Below are positions 6,933-15,300 of a stretch of 23,327 nt of DNA, piece by piece. Location of the stretch: NCBI GenBank assembly GCA_937896275.1, contig CALBMW010000775.1, positions 1 through 23,327 on the forward strand, given 5' to 3'. The DNA comes from an uncultured Myxococcales bacterium. GTDB taxonomy: Bacteria > Myxococcota_A > Bradymonadia > UBA7976 > UBA1532. The notes below the pieces were generated by a model. That model ran no database searches and was not told the DNA's origin. It was given only the letters and a program-made list of their open reading frames with translations. Within the stretch, counting starts at the first letter, position 1. Each line of letters begins with the position of its first letter. The position numbers and the translations under genes were made by a program.

Positions 6933-8486
6933 ATGGCGAAGCCGTTCAAACGCATCAATTTCTTCAAAGGCTTCCTGACCACGGAGCAGGACTGGAACGA
7001 CGCCGAGACGTACCACGTCGAGAAGCGCGCGCTGCACAACCGCATGTTCCATGCGCCGGGGGTCGTGCCCGGCACCGGCGACGAGCTGCGCGTCACCAGC
7101 CGCGGGCGCGGCGATCTTTCGGTCGAGGTGGGCAGCGGCTACGCCATCGACGCGATGGGGCACGACATCCTCGTGCACGAGAAGCAGATCAAGACGCTCA
7201 ACCCGGCCGACTTCAAGTTGCCGCAGACCATCTACCTGGTGCTGCGGTACGTCGAGAAGCTGACCGACTTCATCGCCTACAAGGAGAACCTGGACTACCA
7301 GGGTCACCGGCGGGTCGAGGAGGGCCACAAGCTCGAGTTCAGCATCGTCGAGCCCGACGTGCAGCACGAGGTCGAGCTGTGCCGCATCTACCTCGAGAAG
7401 GGCGCGAAGCGCGTGACCGACGCGCGCGATCCCCATAGCCCCGGCTCCAACGAGATCGACGCGCGCTTCGTGCGGCGGGCGGGGGTCGCCGGCCAGCGGC
7501 TCTCACCGCTGCTGGTGTGGCGGCTCTACGAGATCATCGCCCTCGAGAAGCGCGTCCTGGCCTACCTGGGGCGGGTGAAGAAGATCATCGCCGCGCAGGA
7601 CGCCCTGCACGCGGTGATCACGCTCGAGATGCTGCTCAAGACGGCCTACGTCGATCACAGCAACATCTGGGACTTGCTGCACATCATCGCTGAGCTGGAG
7701 TGGGACATCGTCTACGAGGTCGAGGGCCGGGTGCCCGATCTGTCGGCGATGGAGCAGTTCAAGGGCTTCAAGCGCAACGTCGAGATCCTGCGCGGCCAAG
7801 TGCTCGATCGGCGGCGCACGGACGACGCGCTGGACAACGTGATGCGCTACCAGGCGATGGCGTGCGAGGCCATCGAGTCGATCCTCGACAGCATCCGGCC
7901 CGAGATCGAGGATCTGCGCGTCCTGGACGGCGCGGCCACCGCCGAGGACAGCGCGGGCGAGCTGGCCGGCATCGCGATGGAGGACATCAAGGTCCGCTCC
8001 GAGCCCTTCACCGACAAACTCATCGTCGACGGCAAGACCTGGGTGCTCGTCGATCAGATCGACGTGCTCGACAAGGAGAGCGAGGCCGCGCACGACTTCG
8101 CCATCCACGGCGCCGAGGACACCTACCGCACGCGCCAGAAGCTGCGCTACCCGGACGGCACGGTCATCGAGGACAGCGGCATCGCGCACGAGGGCGGATC
8201 CAGCGAGTTCAAGATCAAGAACCTCACGCCGCATCACGCCGTGATGATGATCCGCCGCATGGACTACGTGCACGGCGACTATCAGGCCGAGATCCACGTG
8301 AACGGCCAGCGCCTGGACCGCATCCTCAACTGCGACGGTGAGGATCGGAAGTACCGGTGGCGCAACTGGCCCTATGTGATCCCGGCCCAGCACATCAGCA
8401 CGGCGCAAATCACGGTCAAGCAGGTGATGCTGACCGCGGACCGCGACATCAACATGTTCCGCTACTGGTTCTACCAGCTGCAGTAG
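6933..8486 (+). CDS. eCIS-associated protein, probably baseplate-attached (unknown function)
   Basis: This 517-residue protein starts 3 bases after the tail protein I stop. Its N-terminus (INFFKGFLTTEQDWNDAETYH, about 8-28, then HNRMFHAPGVVPG) recalls proteins next to eCIS baseplate genes that begin with a tyrosine-rich segment followed by an HNR...G-V-G motif. Residues about 50-150 look beta-rich. Residues about 185-330 are strongly helical and may form a coiled coil or bundle. Residues about 345-517 again look beta-rich and end in an aromatic stretch (FRYWFYQLQ). A fibre-base or baseplate-decorating role is plausible from the position, which corresponds to Afp13, but no receptor-binding or enzymatic motif is visible. 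No signal peptide or membrane segment is present. Confidence 0.8.
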   Translation: MAKPFKRINFFKGFLTTEQDWNDAETYHVEKRALHNRMFHAPGVVPGTGDELRVTSRGRGDLSVEVGSGYAIDAMGHDILVHEKQIKTLNPADFKLPQTIYLVLRYVEKLTDFIAYKENLDYQGHRRVEEGHKLEFSIVEPDVQHEVELCRIYLEKGAKRVTDARDPHSPGSNEIDARFVRRAGVAGQRLSPLLVWRLYEIIALEKRVLAYLGRVKKIIAAQDALHAVITLEMLLKTAYVDHSNIWDLLHIIAELEWDIVYEVEGRVPDLSAMEQFKGFKRNVEILRGQVLDRRRTDDALDNVMRYQAMACEAIESILDSIRPEIEDLRVLDGAATAEDSAGELAGIAMEDIKVRSEPFTDKLIVDGKTWVLVDQIDVLDKESEAAHDFAIHGAEDTYRTRQKLRYPDGTVIEDSGIAHEGGSSEFKIKNLTPHHAVMMIRRMDYVHGDYQAEIHVNGQRLDRILNCDGEDRKYRWRNWPYVIPAQHISTAQITVKQVMLTADRDINMFRYWFYQLQ

Positions 8487-8599
8487 GTGGCCGTGGCAGG
8501 CGCGCAGGAAGGCGCCCGCGCACCCCGGGGCGACTTGCGAAATGCGCGACGCTGAGCAACGATGGCCCCGCCGGTGGTCCCGTCCGGTAGAGGCGAGCG

Positions 8600-9346
8600 A
8601 TGCGCGATCCCCGGGAAGTCATCAAGGGTCGGATCGATGCGCGGATCAACCGCCAGATCCACGAAGCGAAGGTGAAGGCCCGGCAGAAGGCGGAGGGCCA
8701 GGCGCGCAAGGTCGTCGCGGCGGCCGGCGACAAGGCGAAGAAGAAGCAGGGGCGGGCCGACGAGGCCCCGGCGGCGAAGAAGAAGAAGATGGGCTGGTGG
8801 AAATTCGGTGACAAGGAGGGCGAGGCGGGCGCCGCGTCCGGCTGCCCAGGCTGCGGCGCCGAGACCGACCCCTCGTGGAAGCAGTGCCCCTATTGTGGCA
8901 ACGATCTGGCGGCGGACGCCCCCGCGCCCGCCGGGCAACCGCCCCTGCCACAGGGAGGTCCCGCGCGCGGACCGGGGCCCGAGCTGCCCGCGATGGCCTC
9001 CAACCGCACGATGGCCGTCGACATCTCGGCCCTCAAGGCGACCAAGAAGGAGGTCGTCGGCTGGATCGTGATCATGAACGGCAACCAGAAGGGGACCGAC
9101 TACCGCCTGTACCCGGGCAAGAACACCATGGGCGCCGCCGCCGACAACGACATCGTCATCACCGATGAGTTCCTGTCCTCGCGCCACGCGATGATCCGCT
9201 ACGAGGACGGCCGCTACGAGCTGCTCGACGCCGAGTCGACGAACGGGTGCTTCGTCAACGACAAGAAGGTCACCAAGGAAGAGCTGATCGACAACGACAG
9301 CATTCGCCTCGGGCGCACCGAGTTCCGGTTCAAGGCGCTGTATTGA
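8600..9346 (+). CDS. Zinc-ribbon and FHA domain protein (soluble)
   Basis: The protein has 248 residues. Residues 1-65 form a highly charged Lys/Ala-rich helix ending in a KKKK cluster. A zinc ribbon follows with ligands C82, C85, C96 and C99, then a Pro/Gly-rich linker (about 103-132) and a C-terminal FHA domain (about 155-246). The FHA core shows SSRHAMI at 193-199 and STNGCFVN at 213-220. FHA domains normally bind phosphothreonine peptides, but the conserved Gly-Arg at the start of the recognition loop is Gly-Ala here (178-179), so binding may be altered. No membrane segment is seen. The start ATG 8600 has AGAGG at 8589-8593. The stop overlaps the next start by one base. It probably serves as a signalling adaptor, perhaps for the preceding eCIS. 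Confidence 0.85.
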   Translation: MRDPREVIKGRIDARINRQIHEAKVKARQKAEGQARKVVAAAGDKAKKKQGRADEAPAAKKKKMGWWKFGDKEGEAGAASGCPGCGAETDPSWKQCPYCGNDLAADAPAPAGQPPLPQGGPARGPGPELPAMASNRTMAVDISALKATKKEVVGWIVIMNGNQKGTDYRLYPGKNTMGAAADNDIVITDEFLSSRHAMIRYEDGRYELLDAESTNGCFVNDKKVTKEELIDNDSIRLGRTEFRFKALY

Positions 9347-10863
9347 TGCAGGTACGTCGAGGAGGGAGCGTTCGGCGACGGACCGCTCCGATCATCGGGG
9401 CGCTCTTCGCGTTGGCGCTCGCGTCCGGGGGCGTCTGGGCGCAGGGCAGCGGCCGCATCCAGGCCACCCACCTGCGGCTGGACGCCGTGGACCTCGCCGA
9501 CGCGGTCACCGGTGGGCTGACGTTCTTCGCCTCTCTGCAAGACGGCCGGGGCGAACCGCTGATGGCGACCGATCCGACCCTGTGGTCGGTGGCGGTCGAC
9601 GGCGAGACCATCGACGGAAAGGTCACGGTCGGGCAGCTCGAGCAGAGCACGGCCAGCGTGGCCTTGGCGATCGTCTTCCAGGCGGACATCGCCAGCAAGG
9701 AGAACGGCGCCTTCGAGCACGCCCAGCTCGGCGTCAGCAAGGTGCTCAACGGACTGCGCGACCGCGACCTCAGCTACGTGGTCGCCTTCGACGGCAAGAC
9801 GATCGTCACCACGCAGGCCCTGTCGCCCAAGCACAGCGACGCGGTGAGCTGGGTCAGCAAAGAGGTCGTCCCCAACGGCGCGACGCCCTACCTGTCGGCG
9901 GCGATCCTGAAGGGGCTCGATGCCTTCCCGGGTGACTTCCGCTCGGTGGGCCCCAACCGCGCGCTCCTCGTGGTGTCCGACGGTTTCGACGGCGAGCAGG
10001 CCAACAAGCTGAACGCGGCCTTCGCGCGCATCAAGCAGGTCGCCACCGATCGCAACGTCCGGGTGCACGTCATCGGCAACGCCATCGAGAGCGGCAACCC
10101 CCACGACGACCAGTTGCAGCGGCTGCGTGACCTCGCGGACGCGACCGGCGGCACCGTGTGGACCGCCATCGAACCGGCCAAGGTCGAGTTCGAGCTCGAG
10201 ACCGCGCTCAAGGCCCTCATGGGGCAGCACGTGGTGAAGATTCAGAGCACCGACTACCAGGACGACAAGTCGGTCACCTTCACCGTGAGCGCCAACTACG
10301 GCGGCCAGGACTACACCAGCAACGCCGTCATTCAGCATGTCCCCGAGCGCGAGAGCCACATCTGGACCTGGGTGCTCGTGAGCGTGGGTAGCCTGGTTGG
10401 GCTGGTGCTGCTGTTCTTCATCGGGCGGAGCGTCGTCCGATTGATCCGCGATCGGCGCGACGACGCCGGCGAACAGGACGCGGGGCCGGCCCTGAACACG
10501 TGCCGCCAGTGCAACAACCAGATCCCGGCCGACTGGAAGGTCTGCAAGTACTGCGAGGCGCTGCCGCACTATGGCCGTCTGGTCGTGCGCTCGTCGGGCG
10601 CGCTGAACGGGCGTACCTTCTTCATCAAGGAGGCGCTGACCAACATCGGAGCGGCCGAAGGCAACGGGGTGGTGCTCCGCGAGCCCTCGGTCTCGAAGCG
10701 CCACGCCGGCATCAAGGTGCAGGACAACCGCTTCGAGCTGGCGGACTTCGGCAGCACGAACGGCGTCTTCATCAACAACCAGCGCATCACGAAGCAGTTC
10801 CTGAAGGACGGCGACGTGCTGTCCATCGGGATGGTCGAGATCGAGTTCCAGTTCAAGAAGTAG
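9346..10863 (+). CDS. Membrane protein with exported vWA-like domain, cytosolic zinc ribbon and FHA domain
   Basis: The chosen start is ATG 9346, overlapping the preceding stop, because it places a signal peptide at the N-terminus (residues 1 to about 34, ending in VWAQ). The product has 505 residues. Residues about 100-290 resemble a von Willebrand A domain, with T180 and D212 in positions used for metal binding, but the DxSxS motif is replaced by QADIA at 112-116. A membrane helix lies at about 340-365. A cytosolic zinc ribbon follows (C386, C389, C400, C403), then an FHA domain at about 415-505 with SKRHAGI (450-456) and STNGVFIN. As in the preceding gene, the FHA Gly-Arg is Gly-Ala (435-436). 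The layout suggests signal transfer across the inner membrane. The C-terminal half looks like a relative of the preceding protein. Confidence 0.85.
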   Translation: MQVRRGGSVRRRTAPIIGALFALALASGGVWAQGSGRIQATHLRLDAVDLADAVTGGLTFFASLQDGRGEPLMATDPTLWSVAVDGETIDGKVTVGQLEQSTASVALAIVFQADIASKENGAFEHAQLGVSKVLNGLRDRDLSYVVAFDGKTIVTTQALSPKHSDAVSWVSKEVVPNGATPYLSAAILKGLDAFPGDFRSVGPNRALLVVSDGFDGEQANKLNAAFARIKQVATDRNVRVHVIGNAIESGNPHDDQLQRLRDLADATGGTVWTAIEPAKVEFELETALKALMGQHVVKIQSTDYQDDKSVTFTVSANYGGQDYTSNAVIQHVPERESHIWTWVLVSVGSLVGLVLLFFIGRSVVRLIRDRRDDAGEQDAGPALNTCRQCNNQIPADWKVCKYCEALPHYGRLVVRSSGALNGRTFFIKEALTNIGAAEGNGVVLREPSVSKRHAGIKVQDNRFELADFGSTNGVFINNQRITKQFLKDGDVLSIGMVEIEFQFKK

Positions 10864-10888
10864 CCCGTTCGGGGCCGCTCCGGCGAGG

Positions 10889-10918
10889 TTGCGGCGCTGG
10901 GTGGGGCTCGCCTAGGAT
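10889..10918 (+). promoter_or_regulatory. Candidate promoter for the TPR/PEGA gene
   Basis: TTGCGG at 10889-10894 and TAGGAT at 10913-10918 are separated by 18 bases. They lie in the 148-base gap before the TPR/PEGA gene. Each box keeps several consensus bases of a housekeeping promoter. The predicted leader of about 85 bases contains the hairpin at 10936-10977. Confidence 0.4.
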
Positions 10919-10935
10919 GGCCCGGCCGCGGAGCT

Positions 10936-10977
10936 CGCGGCCCCGACACTGAGCGCCGCGAGCGGGGTCGGGGCGCG
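10936..10977 (+). other. Stem-loop in the leader of the TPR/PEGA gene
   Basis: GCCCCGAC at 10940-10947 pairs exactly with GTCGGGGC at 10967-10974. Three more GC pairs form outside it if one G is bulged. The loop is 19 bases. No T-run follows, so it does not look like a simple intrinsic terminator. It ends 25 bases before the ribosome binding site and could affect transcript stability or readthrough from the upstream operon. Confidence 0.4.
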
Positions 10978-11011
10978 ACGTCGGCGGCCGCGAAGTTCGG
11001 TGGAGGAACCG

Positions 11012-12190
11012 ATGATGCTCCCACGCTCGGCGCTGCTCGGGTGCGCGTTCGCGGTCGGCCTGCTGGTCGCCCCGGCCGCCGGGTGGACCCAGGACGACCC
11101 GACCTACACGGCGGCCAAGCAGCGGGCGGCCGATGCCTTCAAGGACGGTCGTTACGATGTGGCCGCGCAGCTGTTCAAAGAGGCGTTCGACGCCCAGCCC
11201 CACGGCAACCTGCTCTACAACATCGGCCTCTGCTACGAGAAGTCGGGGGACGTCACCAACGCGGTGACCTACTACCAGCGCTTCATCGACGCCGTGCCGA
11301 ACTCGCCCAAGCGCCCCGCTCTGGTGTCGCGCATCGCCGAGCTGAAGAAGAGCCTTCACGCCGACTACGTGGAGGTGTCGGTCAGCAGTCGGCCAGCGGG
11401 CGCCACCGTCTTCGTCGATGACAAGTCGAAGGGCGCGATGGGCGCCGCGCCGGTCAAGTTCCAGTTGCTGCCGGGCACCTACACGATCATCGCCGAGCTG
11501 CCGGGGCACGAGCCCGCGAATCAGTCGATCACGCTGAGCCAGGGTCGGCCGGCGGAGCTCGATCTGGTGTTGGTGCCCGCCGACGTGATTGGCAGCGTGC
11601 TCCTCATCATCTCCGAGCCCGGCGCCCAGGTGCTGGTCGATGACAAGCCGGTGGGCCGAACACCGCTCGAGGGACCGCTGCGCCTGCGGCAGGGGCCACA
11701 CACGGTCAAGGTGATGAAGCCAGGCTTCGGCGCGGTCGCGCGCACGGTCGAGGTCAAGGCCGGCGCGCAGGAGGCGCTCTCGATCGATCTGTCGGACGAG
11801 AGCAGCGGCGATCTGGCAGGCGGCGACGTGCCCGGTCCGGGGGCGAGCGGTGGCGGGGCCGGTTTCTGGCCCTGGGTCGTGGTCGGCGCGGGCGTGGTGG
11901 CCGTGGGCGGTGGCGCCATCACCGGGCTGTCCGCGAAGAGCCTGCACGACCAACTCAGCGACAAGGAGGCCAACGACGAGCTCATCGCGTCGTCTGACAT
12001 CGACACGGGGAACAACCTGGTGCTCCTCACCAACGTGCTCTATGGCGTGGGGGGGGCGGCCATCGCCGGTGGCTTGGCTTGGTGGTGGTTCGGCAGCGAC
12101 GCGCCGGTCGGCACCCGGGGATCGGTGCAGGCGGGGCTGGGCGTCGGGCCTGACGGGGCGCCCGCGCTCCAGGTGCTGGGGACGTTCTGA
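11012..12190 (+). CDS. Exported TPR and PEGA domain protein with two membrane segments
   Basis: The start is ATG 11012 (or the next codon, 11015), just after GGAGG at 11002-11006. This gives 392 residues with a signal peptide (1 to about 26). An upstream GTG at 11000 overlaps the ribosome binding site and is rejected. Residues about 30-115 form TPR-like helices (AADAFKDGRYDVAAQLF, NLLYNIGLCYEKSGD). Two PEGA-type beta domains follow at about 120-170 (SSRPAGATVFVDD) and 194-250 (SEPGAQVLVDDKPVGRTPL). Hydrophobic segments lie at about 285-308 and 334-360. PEGA domains often occur in surface or envelope proteins of Myxococcota and may contact other envelope components. The gene has its own candidate promoter, so a link with the eCIS genes is not shown. 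The exact role is unknown. Confidence 0.85.
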   Translation: MMLPRSALLGCAFAVGLLVAPAAGWTQDDPTYTAAKQRAADAFKDGRYDVAAQLFKEAFDAQPHGNLLYNIGLCYEKSGDVTNAVTYYQRFIDAVPNSPKRPALVSRIAELKKSLHADYVEVSVSSRPAGATVFVDDKSKGAMGAAPVKFQLLPGTYTIIAELPGHEPANQSITLSQGRPAELDLVLVPADVIGSVLLIISEPGAQVLVDDKPVGRTPLEGPLRLRQGPHTVKVMKPGFGAVARTVEVKAGAQEALSIDLSDESSGDLAGGDVPGPGASGGGAGFWPWVVVGAGVVAVGGGAITGLSAKSLHDQLSDKEANDELIASSDIDTGNNLVLLTNVLYGVGGAAIAGGLAWWWFGSDAPVGTRGSVQAGLGVGPDGAPALQVLGTF

Positions 12191-12274
12191 GTCATGGCGC
12201 GCCCCATTGCTTCCTGCGGAACGCGCAGCAGGTCTCATCACCGCGCGGGCCCTCTGATCTCTTCATCCGGCGTG

Positions 12275-12309
12275 CCTAGGGTACGCCTGCGGCCGAATTG
12301 CCGGCAGGC
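12275..12309 (+). promoter_or_regulatory. Candidate -10 box and leader hairpin before the TSP3/propeller lipoprotein gene
   Basis: TAGGGT at 12277-12282 sits in a GCCTAGG context like the candidate -10 box at 10913. No good -35 box is seen. Directly downstream, GCCTGC at 12285-12290 pairs with GCAGGC at 12304-12309. An inner GGC/GCC stem forms with one bulged base, and the loop is CGAATT. The promoter call is weak; the hairpin is clear. Confidence 0.3.
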
Positions 12310-12361
12310 CACCCGCGTGGCGGGGCGCAGCGCGCCCAAAACGACGGCAAGAGGGCGGAAC

Positions 12362-15300
12362 ATGAGTCTGATGACGCGAACGCTGCGATCCGTGGGGCTG
12401 CTCGTGGCGTGCGCCCTGCCGGGCTGCAGCTTGGACTTCGACGCCTTCGAGGGCAGCACCCAGGAGTCGGATGTCCAGTACATCGACGCGGCCGGGCACG
12501 ACGACGCGAGCGTGACGTTCGACGTGGGCGGCCCGGCTCGCGACGCTGGGCCCGGTGGCCGAGACACCGGCGGTCCGGGGACGGACGGTGACGGGGATGG
12601 CGTCGCGGACGACGTCGACAACTGCCCCCACGCCGCGAACGCCGACCAGGCCGACCAGGACGACGACGCGCTGGGCGATGCCTGCGATCCCGACGTCGAC
12701 GGCGACGGGGTCGACGAGGTCAACGACAACTGCCCAGGCCTGGCCAACCCCGGGCAATACGATCTCGACCGCGACATGTTGGGCGACGCCTGTGACCCGG
12801 ATCCGGACGGCGACGGCCTCGACGCCGCGGGCGAGGCGGCGCTGGGCACCGATCCCCTGCGTCGGGACACGGACGGTGACGGGGTGGCCGACGGTGCCGA
12901 TCCTTGCCCCCTCGACGCCGATCGGGTGGGGCGCGACACGGATCAGGACGGCGCCGGCGACGCGTGCGATCCCGACGACGACGGCGACCTGGTGCCCGAC
13001 TGGCGCGACAACTGCCCGGGCACGCCGAACGTGGACCAACTCGACGCCGACGGCAACGGCCGGGGTGACGCCTGCGCCGACGACGCGGACGGCGACGGCG
13101 TCACCGATGACGTGGACAACTGCGCGCAGGTGGCCAACCCGGATCAGGCGGTCGCGCCTTGCCAGTCGCGCTTTGACACCATGACCTTCGTGCGCGCCGT
13201 CCACGCGGTGGCTCTGGGGGCCGGCAACCGTGCGGTGGCGGGCACCAGCGGCGGCGCGCTGGTCATCGACGGTGACACGGTCACTCGCCTCAGCAACGCC
13301 GACGGCCTGGCAGACAATCGGCTGCGCGCGGTCGAGGTCGACGCGGCCGGGCGCGCCTGGTTCGTCGCCGACGGCGGCCTGTCCGTGGTGCGCGCCGATG
13401 GCTTCATCTTCAACCTGCGTCCGGGCGACCAGGGCGGCGGCCCGATGGGCACGCTGCGCGACGTGGCCGTGGCCGGGGACGACCTCATCTACGTCAGCAG
13501 CGACGCGGGCCTCAACACGCTCACCGAGGCGGGCTGGTCGCTCTCGGGTGTGGGTGAGCTGCCCAGCGTCGATCTGCGGGGGATGTACCTCACCGAAGAG
13601 GGCGTGCTGTGGATTGCCACCGACTCGAGCGTGCTGACGCTGGGGACCGGCCGGCCCGTCGCGGCGGTGGCGGGGCTGCCGGCCGATTTGGGCGGCTTCC
13701 TTGATGTGGCGCCCGCGCCCGACGGCGGCGTCTGGCTGCTGGCGGAGCAGGGGGCGGTCAGGTTGGCCCCCGACGGCACCTTCGATCCCGGGCAGGTGTT
13801 CCGAGGCTTCGAGGCCCGCGCGCTGGTCGGCGCGCCGCGGGCCAGCGCTTATCTGGCCACCGAGGCCGGCGTGCGCCGCATCGACGGCGATGGTCGGCTG
13901 TTTCCGCCCGGCTCGGCGCTCCTGCCGACCGCCGACGTGCGCGCGCTTGCGGGCGCCCCGGACGGCCCGCGCTGGGTGGGCACCGGACGCGGCCTGGTTC
14001 AGATCGACGGGTACTTCGCCGCCTTCCCCGCCACCGACGCGCTGCCGCGGTGCGTGCGCGGCGTGGTTCGCATCGAGGGCCGCCTGTGGATTGGCACCCA
14101 TGACGGCCTGGTCTTCCATCTGCCCGACGGTTCGACCGAGACGGCGCCGGCCGCCGCGCTGCCCGCGCCTGCGGTCAACGTGATCCGACGCCTGGGCGAC
14201 GAGGTCTGGGTGGGCACCGACGCGGGCATCGCGGTCTTCGGCATCGACGGCACGCCGCTCAGCCAGATCACGGCACAGCTGCCCGCCGCGTCCGTCACGG
14301 ACATCGTCGCCGGCGCCCCCGGCGAGGTCTGGGTGGCCACCGCCGGCGCGGGCGTGGCGCGCCGTAACGCGGGCGGAGACTGGCAGATCTTCACGCAGCA
14401 GGGCGTACCGCCCGAGCAGACGAACTTCTTCTTGAGCAACGAGGCTCGAGCCCTGGCCTTCGACGGCGACATCCTGTGGATCGCCACGCCCCTCGGCCTG
14501 ACACGGTTCCAGCAGAGTCAGGGCGCCTTCGTGCAGCCGGTGACCACGCAGAACGGTCGCCTGCCCAACCCCCAGGTCAACGACGTGGTGGTGGGCGACG
14601 GCCGCGTGTTCGCGGCGACGGCGGCCGGGATCGCCGTGCAGGGCGTCGACAACCAATGGGGCACGCTGCGGCGCAACTTCGGCGGCGTGCCGGCCGAGAC
14701 CGGCACCGACACGGTGCTCGCCGTGGCCTACGATGGCACCTGGCTGTGGGCCTTCATGGACGCCAGCCCGGGCAAGCCGGACGGCTCGTTGGTGCGGCGC
14801 CGCGCCGATCTGCCCGCCCCCGCGCGCGAACCCGATCAGCCCGTCGTCGACCCGGCGCTGCTGACGCTCTTCGACAGCCAGCGCGCGGGCTTGCTGCCCA
14901 CCGAGGGGGCGGACGGCGTCGCGCTGGACTATGCCGACGGCGAGCTCTTCGTGAGCTACTGCGGTGATATCGAGCGCCCGGGCGGCTTGGTGGCGCTCGA
15001 CGGCGTCGGGGCGGTCACGCGCGATCTCTCCGGCCTGGGGCTGCCGGGCCCGGACCTGCGGGCCACGCTCACGCGCGACTACGCCGGGAACCCCATGTAC
15101 GTCGTGCCCGACGGCGAGGGCGCCCAGGCCCTGAGGCTGCTGCCCGAGGGCCCCACGGCGCTCGAGCTGCGGGGTATCGTGGACGGGCGCCTGGATCGCT
15201 GCGACGCGCCGGAGGGCGGCGGCGACCTCTGGTGCCTGCTTCAGGGGGTCGGCGTGGCGCACCGAAGCCCCGACGGCGAGTGGAGCGTGCTCACACGGGA

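Noticed and set aside
2981..7436. Several long minus-strand frames (469-550 codons) opposite the baseplate genes
   Set aside because: They mirror real eCIS genes, are rich in His, Arg, Val and Leu from reversed GC-rich codons, and show no domain or start signal.
8499..8516. Short GC hairpin just after the 517-residue eCIS gene
   Set aside because: It is a 5-bp stem without a T-run; such stems are common by chance in this GC-rich DNA.
9247..9345. Upstream extension of the vWA/FHA gene
   Set aside because: It overlaps the end of the preceding FHA gene, and the ATG at 9346 gives a clear signal peptide.
12194..12361. Upstream extension of the lipoprotein gene
   Set aside because: It would bury the lipobox signal peptide deep inside the protein. 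The ATG at 12362 has a good ribosome binding site.
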